Assembly (NCBI GenBank): GCA_041742635.1
Contig: JBGSIF010000165.1
Span: 1 to 29,329 of the forward strand
Direction of reading: 5' to 3'
From: JTS-AC122 sp041742635
Lineage (GTDB): Bacteria; Planctomycetota; Phycisphaerae; Phycisphaerales; UBA1924
Length of the DNA: 29,329 nucleotides
Below are positions 8,193 to 15,805 of the stretch, piece by piece. The notes under the pieces were generated by a model. The model made no database searches. It was not told the DNA's origin and was given only the letters and a program-made list of their open reading frames with translations. Positions within the stretch are counted from its first letter, which is position 1; each line of letters begins with the position of its first letter. The translations under genes were made by a program, and so were the position numbers.

Positions 8193-9415
8193 GCGCCCAC
8201 CGCCTGCCCGCAGCGGGCGTTCACTCGGCTTTCCTTGGGCACGCGCACCGACGCTTGCTCGCTCGCCTCGAAGATCGCCCGTTCGAGATCCTCGATCAAG
8301 TCCGCCGGATCTTCGAGTCCTACTGACAACCGGATCAGCCCGTCCCCGATCCCAATGCGTGCCCGTTCCGCCGGCTCGACCGCGGCGTGCGTCATCGTCG
8401 CCGGATGGCACAAGAGCGACTTCACACCACCCAGCGATTCCGCCAGCGGCCACAGCCGCAGTTTTGGCACCAACGCCCGCACGAACTCGATCCCGCCCGC
8501 AAACTCCACGCTCACGATGCTCCCGAACCCGCTCGCCTGCGACGCCGCGAGTTCGTGCTGCGGGTGCGACTTCAGCCCTGGGAAGAGCACCCGTTCCACC
8601 AGCGCATGACGCTCCAGATACTCCGCGACCTTCCGCGCATTCTCCGCGTGCTTGTGTACACGCAGCGCGAGCGTCTTGATCCCTCGCAGCAGCAAGAAGC
8701 AGTCCTGCGGCCCCGGCACGCCCCCCGTCGCGTTCTGGATGAACTTCAGTTGCCGGTACAACTCCTCGTCATTCACCACCAGCCCGCCCCCGATCACGTC
8801 GCAGTGCCCGCCGATGTACTTGGTTGTCGAGTGCAGCACGATGTCCGCGCCCAGTTCCAGCGGCCGCTGAAACACCGGCGTCGCAAACGTGTTGTCTACC
8901 AGCACCCGCGCCCCCGCCGCCTTGGCGATCGTCGCGCACGCCCGAAGATCCGTGATCTTCAAGAGCGGGTTCGACGGGGTTTCGAGCCACACCAGTTTCG
9001 TCTCCCGCGTGATCGCCCCGGCGACATTCACCGGGTCCGTCGAATCGATCAGCGAGAACTTCACCCCGAACTTGCTGAACACCTTGGTGAACAGCCGGTA
9101 GCACCCGCCGTACAGATCCTGCGACGCCACGACATGATCCCCCGCGCTCAGCGTTTGCAGCAGCGCGTTTGCCGCTGCAAGACCACTGGCAAACGCCAGC
9201 CCTTTCCGCCCACCTTCGATCGCCGCCAGACTCTCTTCAAGCGCGGCCCGCGTCGGGTTCCCCGACCTGGAATAGCACCACTCCGGCGTTCCGCCCAGTT
9301 CATCTTGCGCGAACGTCGTTGTCTGGTAGATTGGCGTCACCACCGCGCCCGTCAGCGCGTCGTTCTCTTGACCGCCGTGAATCGCAACCGTATCGAATCG
9401 AAATGCATTTGCCAT
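8189..9415 (-). CDS. metB: Cys/Met-metabolism PLP enzyme (cystathionine gamma-synthase-like)
   Basis: This is a 408-aa member of the trans-sulfuration PLP family (fold type I). Visible signatures are TPIYQTTTF (27-35), YSRSGNPTR (48-56), the GLAFASGLAA helix (72-81), LVDNTFATP (172-180) and the PLP-lysine site HSTTKYIGGH with Lys199. Length and motifs fit cystathionine gamma-synthase (homoserine ester + cysteine to cystathionine). Cystathionine gamma-lyase and O-acylhomoserine sulfhydrylase cannot be separated by eye. Coupling to hom by an ATGA overlap favours methionine synthesis. ATG at 9415 follows an A/G-rich stretch (AAGAAAGAAAA) and no strong Shine-Dalgarno sequence. Its upstream region (9416 onward) contains strong hairpins that may control it. 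The gene symbol is the best guess within the family. Confidence 0.9.
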   Translation of the reverse strand: MANAFRFDTVAIHGGQENDALTGAVVTPIYQTTTFAQDELGGTPEWCYSRSGNPTRAALEESLAAIEGGRKGLAFASGLAAANALLQTLSAGDHVVASQDLYGGCYRLFTKVFSKFGVKFSLIDSTDPVNVAGAITRETKLVWLETPSNPLLKITDLRACATIAKAAGARVLVDNTFATPVFQRPLELGADIVLHSTTKYIGGHCDVIGGGLVVNDEELYRQLKFIQNATGGVPGPQDCFLLLRGIKTLALRVHKHAENARKVAEYLERHALVERVLFPGLKSHPQHELAASQASGFGSIVSVEFAGGIEFVRALVPKLRLWPLAESLGGVKSLLCHPATMTHAAVEPAERARIGIGDGLIRLSVGLEDPADLIEDLERAIFEASEQASVRVPKESRVNARCGQAVGA

Positions 9416-10152
9416 GTGTTTTTTCTTTCTTCATTCAGTCATTTGTGCCGTCCCGCTGTTCGTGCGGGGAATCAGATCAACTCACCGCCGTTGAGCGCGG
9501 CGGCTTATGTGTCGTGTATCGAATGAACCAAACAGCGCGCGCCAACGTCGTCGCACTCGGTGCTTCTAACTACTTCAGTTGTGATTGAGAAGCGGGTATG
9601 TCGCGGACGCTGCCGAACCATCGGCTACGCCTCGGCGCGGTGTTCTGAAAACACATGCCACGCTAGAACGCGAACACCGGCTCCTGTGCAAGCCCGAACG
9701 CATTGGAAGCTTCAGTTGTGCTGGTTGGAGCGAGTCGCCGCCTGGAACATCTCAGGCCATCAACCCGCCCACCTGGCACGCGAAGAATCCCGCGTCCGGG
9801 CTGGGCATGGACATATGCATGTCCATCGGGTTGAAAGTCAACGTACTCATTGCTGTAGGAGATTATCTCACCAGTTTCCAAAGTCAAGCCGCTTGGCGGT
9901 GTCTTCACCTTCTTGATCGAACGCGGCCCGCGCCCGCCACGACATTCTCCCCCTCCGCCACTCACTTGCTGATTCGGTGCGCAACTTGCAGCACTCCCCT
10001 AAACATGTGCCTGCAAGCGTACACCAGTTGCTTTTTCTGTTCATTTTTCGTGATCCACTCCCTGCCAACCCTTCGGTTGTGTTGTATGTTTTCGTTGTGG
10101 TGCTTACCCGCGGGGATCGGGTGCGCAATCATTTTCAACAGAGGAGTCTCGA
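9416..10152. other. 737-base intergenic region between divergent metB-like and VCBS genes
   Basis: No convincing gene lies here. It is less GC-rich than its surroundings. Two hairpins lie just upstream of the metB-like gene (see 9452-9503). A perfect 8-base inverted repeat with a 4-base centre, arms ATGGACAT/ATGTCCAT, lies at 9807-9826. On the right side, a -10-like TATGTT (10085-10090) and the strong GAGGAG ribosome site (10141-10146) belong to the VCBS gene. A 100-codon minus-strand frame (9663-9965, GTG start) and a longer plus-strand frame cross the region, but neither shows family motifs. Confidence 0.6.
9452..9503 (-). promoter_or_regulatory. Structured 5' leader of the metB-like gene (two GC hairpins)
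   Basis: On the minus strand, a CCGCCG/CGGCGG stem (9485-9490 with 9498-9503, 7-base loop) is followed by a CCCGC/GCGGG stem (9452-9456 with 9464-9468, 7-base loop) that ends 36 bases before the ATG at 9415. Such placement could fit attenuation or a metabolite-sensing leader. I compared it by eye with SAM-I, SAM-II and SAH riboswitch cores and see none of their conserved sequences. There is no U-tract, so neither hairpin is an intrinsic terminator. Confidence 0.35.
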
Positions 10153-12168
10153 ATGGGCACACAGAAATCGTCCGTTACTGGTACACTCGTGTTCTCGGCG
10201 TCCATACTGGTTCTCGCCGCCGGGGCCGCCGCTCAGTCCAACGCCTGTGCTTCTGCCACGCTGATCACGCCGGGTGCCTATTCAGGCACCACGGTGGGCG
10301 CCACGCAAGACGGCAACGCCTCCTGCGGCCAGTCCGAATCCACCCCCGACGTCTGGTACCGCATCACGACTCCCACCGCGTGCCAACTCGAGATCAATAC
10401 CTGCACCAACAGTTCTTACGACTCCGTCCTCTCGATCCATTCCGCGTGCCCCGGCACGCCCGGCAACGACCTTGCCTGCAACGATGACACCTGCAACGTC
10501 GGCTCATCCGTCACTATCTCTGCCGCCGCCGGCAGCACCTACTACATCCGTGTCTCGGGTTGGAATGGCGCGACCGGCGCGTTCACGCTCACCGCTTCAT
10601 GCACCTCCGGCGGCGCGGTCGGCGATAACTCCGCGTTCCTCTCCTCCGTCCCCCCACTCAATGCCGGCAACGTCGATCGCTCCACCAACATCTCCGTCAC
10701 CATCGATCGACCCGTCAACCCGGCCAGCGTCACCAACCGTACCTTCCACGCCTTCGGCAAAAACAGCGGCCCCGTCTCCGGCACCATCAGTTTCTCCAAC
10801 GCCAACCAAACGATCACCCTCGATCCCACTTCCCCGCTCGCCGCCGGCGAAGTCGTCACCGTCGTACTCTCCAAAAACATCCTCGACACCAACGGCACGC
10901 CCCTCGGTACCGCCGGTTACTCCTTCGTCTACATGACCGACGCACTCCCCACTGCCGCCAATCTCCGCCTCCTTCAAGTCCTCAACGATCGCTCGCCCAA
11001 CAACGCCCCGACTCGTCTCTACGGCGGCCAAGCCTGCGACCTCAACGACGACGGATATGTCGACCTCACCATGATCAACGAGGTCTCCGCCGACATCCGC
11101 GTCTTTATGAACCGGGCCGACAACTCCGGCACTTTCCACCCCTTCCTCCCGCCGATCGCCAACGAGATCGAGGCCAGCCCCAACGATGCCGCCGACTTCA
11201 ACGCCGACGGCCGCACCGATATCGTCACTTCCAACACCCAGAACGGCAGCATCTCCGTCTTCATCGGTAACGGCAACGGCACCTTCCAGCCCCGCCAGTT
11301 CCGCGATGCAGGCGATCAATCCCACGGCGTCGTCACACTCGACGCCGACGGCGACGGCGACCTCGACATCGTCAACGCCAACTCCTCCTCCGACAATCTC
11401 GCCCTCTTCCTCAACGACGGTAACGGCGTCTTCTCAAACGCCACCTTCTTCGACGGCGGCGGTAGCGGCGAATACTCCCTCGGCACCGCCGACATGAACA
11501 ACGACGGGATTCTCGACCTCGTCTGCGGCTCCCGCAACTCCCAAACCATCTCCATCATGCGCGGCAACGGCGACGGCACCTTCACCCTCCTCTCCTCGCG
11601 CTCCGCCGGAGGGCTCGCCTGGCAGATGGCTCTCGGCGACCTCAACGGTGACGGTAACATCGATGTCACCTCCGCCAACTCCCAGTCCAACAACTCTGCC
11701 ATCCTCCTCGGCAACGGCGACGGCACCCTCCAAGCCGCCACCACCTATTCCACTGGCACCTCCTGCATCGCCTCCGACCTGGGCGACATCGACGGCGACG
11801 GCGACCTCGACTGGATGGTCTCCAACTTCTCCAGTTCCGATTGCCGCCTCTTCCTCAACAACGGAGCCGGCGTCTTCACCTTCTTCCGCACCTTCACACT
11901 CCCGCAGTCCGGCTCCTGCACCATCTTCGCCGACCTCGATTCCGACGGCGACGTCGATCTCTGCCTTGTCGATGAACTCGCCGACGTTGCTCACCTTTAC
12001 GAAAACTTCTGCCCTGCTGACTTCAACAATGACAACGTCGTCACCAGCCAGGACTTCTTCGATTTCATCGCCGCCTTCTTCTCGGGCAACGCCGATTTCA
12101 ACAACGACGGCCTCACCACCAGCCAGGACTTCTTCGACTTCCTCGCCGCCTTCTTCGCCGGCTGCTAA
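10153..12168 (+). CDS. Secreted PPC/Ig-like/VCBS-repeat protein with GC-type dockerin tail
   Basis: This 671-aa exported protein starts with a Sec signal peptide (VFSASILVLAAGAAAQS, cleavage near residue 29). Order after that: a PPC-like beta domain (~30-155, with WYRI...YDSVLSIHSACPG and TYYIRVSGWNG), an SbsA-type Ig-like domain (~160-270, NVDRSTNISVTIDRPVNPASV), then VCBS/FG-GAP beta-propeller repeats (~275-610) with many D-x-N-x-D-G calcium-type loops such as DLNDDGYVDL and DADGDGDLDI. The last 52 residues (620-671) are two dockerin-like motifs (DFNNDxxxTSQDFFDFxxAFF) ending AGC. It is presumably a surface or matrix protein; ligand unknown. GAGGAG six bases before the ATG supports the start. 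Third positions are heavily C-rich. A terminator follows at 12246. Confidence 0.93.
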   Translation: MGTQKSSVTGTLVFSASILVLAAGAAAQSNACASATLITPGAYSGTTVGATQDGNASCGQSESTPDVWYRITTPTACQLEINTCTNSSYDSVLSIHSACPGTPGNDLACNDDTCNVGSSVTISAAAGSTYYIRVSGWNGATGAFTLTASCTSGGAVGDNSAFLSSVPPLNAGNVDRSTNISVTIDRPVNPASVTNRTFHAFGKNSGPVSGTISFSNANQTITLDPTSPLAAGEVVTVVLSKNILDTNGTPLGTAGYSFVYMTDALPTAANLRLLQVLNDRSPNNAPTRLYGGQACDLNDDGYVDLTMINEVSADIRVFMNRADNSGTFHPFLPPIANEIEASPNDAADFNADGRTDIVTSNTQNGSISVFIGNGNGTFQPRQFRDAGDQSHGVVTLDADGDGDLDIVNANSSSDNLALFLNDGNGVFSNATFFDGGGSGEYSLGTADMNNDGILDLVCGSRNSQTISIMRGNGDGTFTLLSSRSAGGLAWQMALGDLNGDGNIDVTSANSQSNNSAILLGNGDGTLQAATTYSTGTSCIASDLGDIDGDGDLDWMVSNFSSSDCRLFLNNGAGVFTFFRTFTLPQSGSCTIFADLDSDGDVDLCLVDELADVAHLYENFCPADFNNDNVVTSQDFFDFIAAFFSGNADFNNDGLTTSQDFFDFLAAFFAGC

Positions 12169-12245
12169 CTCAACATCATGGTGCCCCCGCTCTACTGAGC
12201 AGGATTCCATTGCTCTCTAGCGCAGAATCCCCTGTCCACACCCAG

Positions 12246-12269
12246 CCGCTCTCACGAGCGGTTTTTTTT
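12246..12269 (+). terminator. Rho-independent terminator after the VCBS gene
   Basis: A perfect 6-bp stem CCGCTC/GAGCGG (12246-12251 and 12256-12261) with a TCAC loop is followed at once by eight T residues (12262-12269). It lies 77 bases past the VCBS stop codon and 53 bases before coaE, so it separates the two transcripts. It is the only textbook intrinsic terminator I find in the window. Confidence 0.92.
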
Positions 12270-12322
12270 AGTGAACGCTGGAATGCATCTCGCCCACCGA
12301 TCCGCGCGCAAACAATCTCAGC

Positions 12323-12991
12323 ATGTCCTCCACGCTTCCATCCCCTACCCAGCCCCCACGCATCCCTGTCATCGGCATTGTCGGCGGCATCGGCGCGGGC
12401 AAGAGCGCCGTCGCTCGCCTCTTCGCCGCCCGTGGGTGCCTCGTCATGGACTCCGACGCCGATGCTCGGGTAGCATTGCAGCGCGATGACGTTCGTGCCG
12501 CTCTCACCGGCTGGTGGGGGCACTCAATCCTCGATGCGGCCGGACAGGTCAGCCGCTCCGCGATTGCCGCGATCATCTTCACCGATCCGGCGAAGCGCAG
12601 TGATCTTGAATCGCTTATCCATCCGATTATCCACATGCAGCGTCGCACCCGCATCGCCGCGGCCGCCGTGTCGGCCCCACTCCCACCAGCCATTATCATC
12701 GACGCGCCCTTGCTCTTCGAGGCTGGGGTAGACCGTGAATGCGACGCCGTGATCTTCGTCGATTCCCCCCTCGACCAGCGACAACAGCGCGTCCACACCC
12801 GCGGGTGGGACGATGCGGAACTCGCCCGACGTGAAGCCGCCCAAATGCCCTTGGACGCCAAACTCGCACGCTCCGACTTTGTCATCAATAACGTCGGCTC
12901 GCTCGTTGATTTGGACAGGCAAGTCGCTGATGTACTCGACCGAGTGCGGCGCCGGTGCGCACAAGCCGCGCTCCCAAGCGTGAACCCATGA
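12323..12991 (+). CDS. coaE: Dephospho-CoA kinase
   Basis: It performs the last step of coenzyme A synthesis, phosphorylating the 3'-hydroxyl of dephospho-CoA with ATP in the cytoplasm. The 222-aa product has the P-loop GGIGAGKS (residues 21-28), the acidic DSDADAR segment after the first strand-helix unit, the LIHPIIH motif (~95-101, matching the family's LExIvHP), IIIDAPLLFEAG (~126-137), and a LID-like RxxxRGWxxxEL region ending with NNVGS. The size is normal for bacteria. ATG at 12323 has no obvious Shine-Dalgarno sequence, and the first 13 residues are a Pro/Ser-rich extension. coaE next to rho is an arrangement I recall from other phyla. Two DnaA-box-like sequences fall inside this gene (12615-12635). 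Confidence 0.95.
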   Translation: MSSTLPSPTQPPRIPVIGIVGGIGAGKSAVARLFAARGCLVMDSDADARVALQRDDVRAALTGWWGHSILDAAGQVSRSAIAAIIFTDPAKRSDLESLIHPIIHMQRRTRIAAAAVSAPLPPAIIIDAPLLFEAGVDRECDAVIFVDSPLDQRQQRVHTRGWDDAELARREAAQMPLDAKLARSDFVINNVGSLVDLDRQVADVLDRVRRRCAQAALPSVNP

Positions 12992-13697
12992 TGGGTGCTA
13001 TTACTGAGCCGAACGCGCCGTCGCTCACCGATGAACAAGATCGTCAGGTCGGCGACGGATGCCAGCCATCGATTCAATTTGTTTGTGCCGCCCCCAACTT
13101 GTCCCGCGTGTTGACGGGCTATAGTAATCAGTCGGGGAAGGGATGATTCAGCGAGCGGAACGCATTCCAGGTTGTACGTTTCGGTCTGCGTTGCGATTGT
13201 TGATCCGGCTCGGGTGCCCTGCTAGCCCAGCCAATCACCATCCACTTCATTTGAAAACTTGCACACCGCCGGTTCGATAGTTGGGTATGACGCAATGATC
13301 GTCGCTGTGTATGGTTCGGCGTGCAGACAAGGCGATTCGTCGCCGGGTATCCTGAGTTGATTCAATCGAGTACTCACGGCAGATCTTCCCGCATTCCACC
13401 CACTGCCCGTGTGAGGTTGCCCCGAGTTGTGCCGCCATGCTTCTGGAAAGATGCACGAGCCACGCCGGACCGGGCATCCAAGTCCTTTGCTTGCGGCTTA
13501 AAGTCGCGGCGTCACCCACCATTCAATCGATCCGTCCGTCCTCATACTCCTTGATCGTACCGATATCTCAAACCCTGTTTCGCCGGAGCGTATACGCAGA
13601 CACCTGAGACTCTCTACGCCCGCTCGCGCCGTCTCTACCCATTGTTCACAACTGACTGTTTGTTCCTCGTCCACACCACACTTTGATTCTCAATCCA
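12992..13697. other. 706-base intergenic region between coaE and rho
   Basis: I find no gene or RNA of known type. Base composition is balanced between G and C, unlike the C-rich DNA to the left. Features seen: an AT-containing TATAGTAAT at ~13121, a GGCGA/TCGCC hairpin with a TTCG loop (13331-13344), a perfect 10-base palindrome GCGTATACGC (13588-13597), and a one-mismatch DnaA-box-like TTGTTCACA (13642-13650). The last ~100 bases before rho are C-rich and G-poor. Small ORFs here (e.g. 13247-13522 minus) show no coding character. It may be a long rho leader, a replication-linked region, or simply spacer. Confidence 0.5.
13598..13697 (+). promoter_or_regulatory. C-rich, G-poor rho leader (candidate rut-like site)
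   Basis: The ~100 bases directly before the rho start codon hold about three times as many C as G residues, are pyrimidine-rich and show little base-pairing potential. Rho binds unstructured C>G RNA, and rho is autoregulated through its leader in E. coli. The match here is compositional only; no defined motif exists to confirm it. Confidence 0.35.
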
Positions 13698-15635
13698 ATG
13701 GCTAAGCAATCCCAATCGGCAGATGAACCCAAGCCCGCCTCGACCCGTGAATCCAAAGCGTCACGCGACGCCGACTCCGGCGAGGCCAAGCCCGCTCGTT
13801 CCAGTTCGCGCCAGCGTGTACCCAAGGAGGCTCCGGCGCACGCTCCCGCGCCGAGTAGTCTCCCGCCGGCACCGGCTTCCGCCCCCTCCCCATCCCCGCA
13901 GTCGCCCCCGGCGCCGAGGCCCATCCCGAACAATCCCGGCGGCGGTGATGCACCTTCACACTCCGCGCCCAGCAACCCGTCACATTCGCATGGGTCTTCT
14001 TCGTCCGGATCGACGCAATCTCAACCACATCGTCAGCAGCACGACCGTCCCGAACGCCAAGAACGCTTCGATCGCCCCGAACGATTCAACGGGCAAGGCG
14101 GCGGTGGTGGTAGCGGTAGCAGTAGTGGTGGTGGTGGTGGATACCGCGATCACGGGGGCGGTGATGGTGGTTTTGGCTACGGCAAAATGGGCCGACGCAA
14201 ACGAAAAAAACGCAAAGGAGGCATGGGTGAAGGCGGCGGTGGCGGCGGTGGTGGCGGGTACTACCAGCCCAGGCAACCTCTGGATTTCGTTCTTCCCAGC
14301 GACGAGGAACTCGAACGCGAGGCCGCTGAACTCGATCGCATCGCCGCAAACGCCGATCCCAAAGCCCTCAAGAACACCCTCACTCTCGCGCAACTTCAGC
14401 GCATGGAGATCGACGCGCTGCACGCGGTCGCCAAGGCTGAGGGGCTTGAAGACTACAACCAGATCCCCAAGCAGGAACTGATCTTCAAAATCCTCAAGGC
14501 TCGCGCCGCGAAGCAAGGCCTGATGTTCGGCGAGGGCAGCCTCGAGATCATGCCCGACAAGTTCGGTTTCCTCCGCAGCCCCATCCAGTCCTATCTCGCC
14601 GGGCCGGACGATATCTACGTTTCGCCCACCCAGATCCGTCGATACGGACTCAAAAAGGGAATGGTCGTCCGCGGCGCGATCCGTCCGCCCAAGGAGAGCG
14701 AGCGCTACTTCGCGCTTCTCCGAGTGGACGAAGTCAACGGGCGTCCGCCGGCCAAGATCCACGAACTCTCGATCTTCGAGGACCTCACCCCGCTGCACCC
14801 CGAAGAGCGATTTGTGCTCGAAACCACCCCGGATGTGATCGAAACCCGCGTCGTGGACCTGGTGGCCCCGATCGGCAAGGGGCAGCGGGCACTGATCGTC
14901 GCCCCGCCTCGCACGGGTAAAACCGTCCTGCTCCAGAAGATCACGCAGGCGATCAACAAAAACTACCCGGAAGTGAAGATTATCGTGCTTCTCGTGGATG
15001 AACGCCCCGAAGAAGTGACGGATTTCCGCCGTCACTCCGCGCCGGAGGTCGAGGTCGTCGCCAGCACCTTCGACGAGCAGAGTTCACGTCACGTCCAGGT
15101 GGCCGAGATGGTGATCGAGAAGGCCAAGCGGATGGTCGAGTTCGGAGACCACGTCGTGATCCTGCTCGATTCGATCACGCGACTGGCACGCGCGTACAAC
15201 GCGGAAATGCCTCACTCGGGCAAGATCATGACTGGCGGTATCGACGCCAACGCCCTCCAGCGCCCCAAGAAGTTCTTCGGCGCGGCCCGCGCGATCGAAG
15301 GGGGCGGCTCGCTCACCATCATCGGGACCGCGCTGGTTGACACCGGCTCACGCGCCGACGAAGTGATCTTCGAGGAGTTCAAGGGCACCGGCAACAGCGA
15401 ACTGCACTTGGACCGCAAACTCATGGACAAGCGCATCTACCCCTGCATCGACGTCGCCGCGTCGGGTACGCGGCGAGAAGAACTGCTGCTAGACAAGAAA
15501 GAACTGGAACTAGTGTACCGACTCCGAAAGGTACTCAGCGATATGAATGTCGTCGAAGCGATGGAACTGCTCAAAAGCCGGCTGACAAAGGTGAAAACAA
15601 ACGCCGAGTTCCTGATGACGATGAGTATGGGCTGA
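13698..15635 (+). CDS. rho: Transcription termination factor Rho with long disordered N-terminal region
   Basis: This is the hexameric RNA-dependent ATPase that ends transcription at untranslated, C-rich RNA. The 645-aa product is far longer than E. coli Rho (419 aa). Residues 1-~225 are an insertion-like low-complexity region: Ser/Pro/Ala-rich (1-115), then Gly tracts (~135-160 and ~175-190) around a basic patch RRKRKKRKGG near 166. The conserved part follows: helical Rho_N (LTLAQLQRMEIDALHAVAKAEGL, from ~228), the cold-shock-like RNA-binding domain (~282-355), Walker A APPRTGKT (402-409), LLVDERPEEVTDF, and the ring motifs ILLDSITRLARAYN and GGIDANAL. ATG at 13698 is chosen over an upstream TTG at 13683; no clear Shine-Dalgarno sequence. 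The plus strand changes from C-rich to G-rich within this gene. Confidence 0.97.
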   Translation: MAKQSQSADEPKPASTRESKASRDADSGEAKPARSSSRQRVPKEAPAHAPAPSSLPPAPASAPSPSPQSPPAPRPIPNNPGGGDAPSHSAPSNPSHSHGSSSSGSTQSQPHRQQHDRPERQERFDRPERFNGQGGGGGSGSSSGGGGGYRDHGGGDGGFGYGKMGRRKRKKRKGGMGEGGGGGGGGGYYQPRQPLDFVLPSDEELEREAAELDRIAANADPKALKNTLTLAQLQRMEIDALHAVAKAEGLEDYNQIPKQELIFKILKARAAKQGLMFGEGSLEIMPDKFGFLRSPIQSYLAGPDDIYVSPTQIRRYGLKKGMVVRGAIRPPKESERYFALLRVDEVNGRPPAKIHELSIFEDLTPLHPEERFVLETTPDVIETRVVDLVAPIGKGQRALIVAPPRTGKTVLLQKITQAINKNYPEVKIIVLLVDERPEEVTDFRRHSAPEVEVVASTFDEQSSRHVQVAEMVIEKAKRMVEFGDHVVILLDSITRLARAYNAEMPHSGKIMTGGIDANALQRPKKFFGAARAIEGGGSLTIIGTALVDTGSRADEVIFEEFKGTGNSELHLDRKLMDKRIYPCIDVAASGTRREELLLDKKELELVYRLRKVLSDMNVVEAMELLKSRLTKVKTNAEFLMTMSMG

Positions 15636-15805
15636 CGATAAACCATTGGCCGGGGACGCGGTGCCGTGGCGCGAACCCGGGGGCGCAGCACGCCGTAGTC
15701 CGAAGAAGAAGACGCAGATTTTGCGCCGATGTGCCACGTGTGGTGCGAAGCCATGGCAGGTGGCCTGCTCTTGATCTTTCCAGACCTTCTCAGCCGAGCC
15801 AATAC

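Noticed and set aside
9663..9965. 100-codon minus-strand ORF in the metB-VCBS gap
   Set aside because: GTG start with no ribosome site, no recognisable motif, and an Arg/Gly-rich composition; cannot be supported as a gene.
13044..13075. GTCAGGTCGGCGACGGATGCCAGCC, faintly like the SRP RNA tip
   Set aside because: The GGAA-type tetraloop and the GGAAGCAGCC segment are missing and no flanking stem closes it.
13270..13290. GGTTCGATAGTTGG, resembling a tRNA T-loop
   Set aside because: The T-arm cannot pair properly and no acceptor, D or anticodon arms fit around it; no tRNA was found elsewhere in the window.
13247..13522. 91-codon minus-strand ORF between coaE and rho
   Set aside because: The codon use lacks the strong third-position G/C bias of neighbours and no motif is seen.
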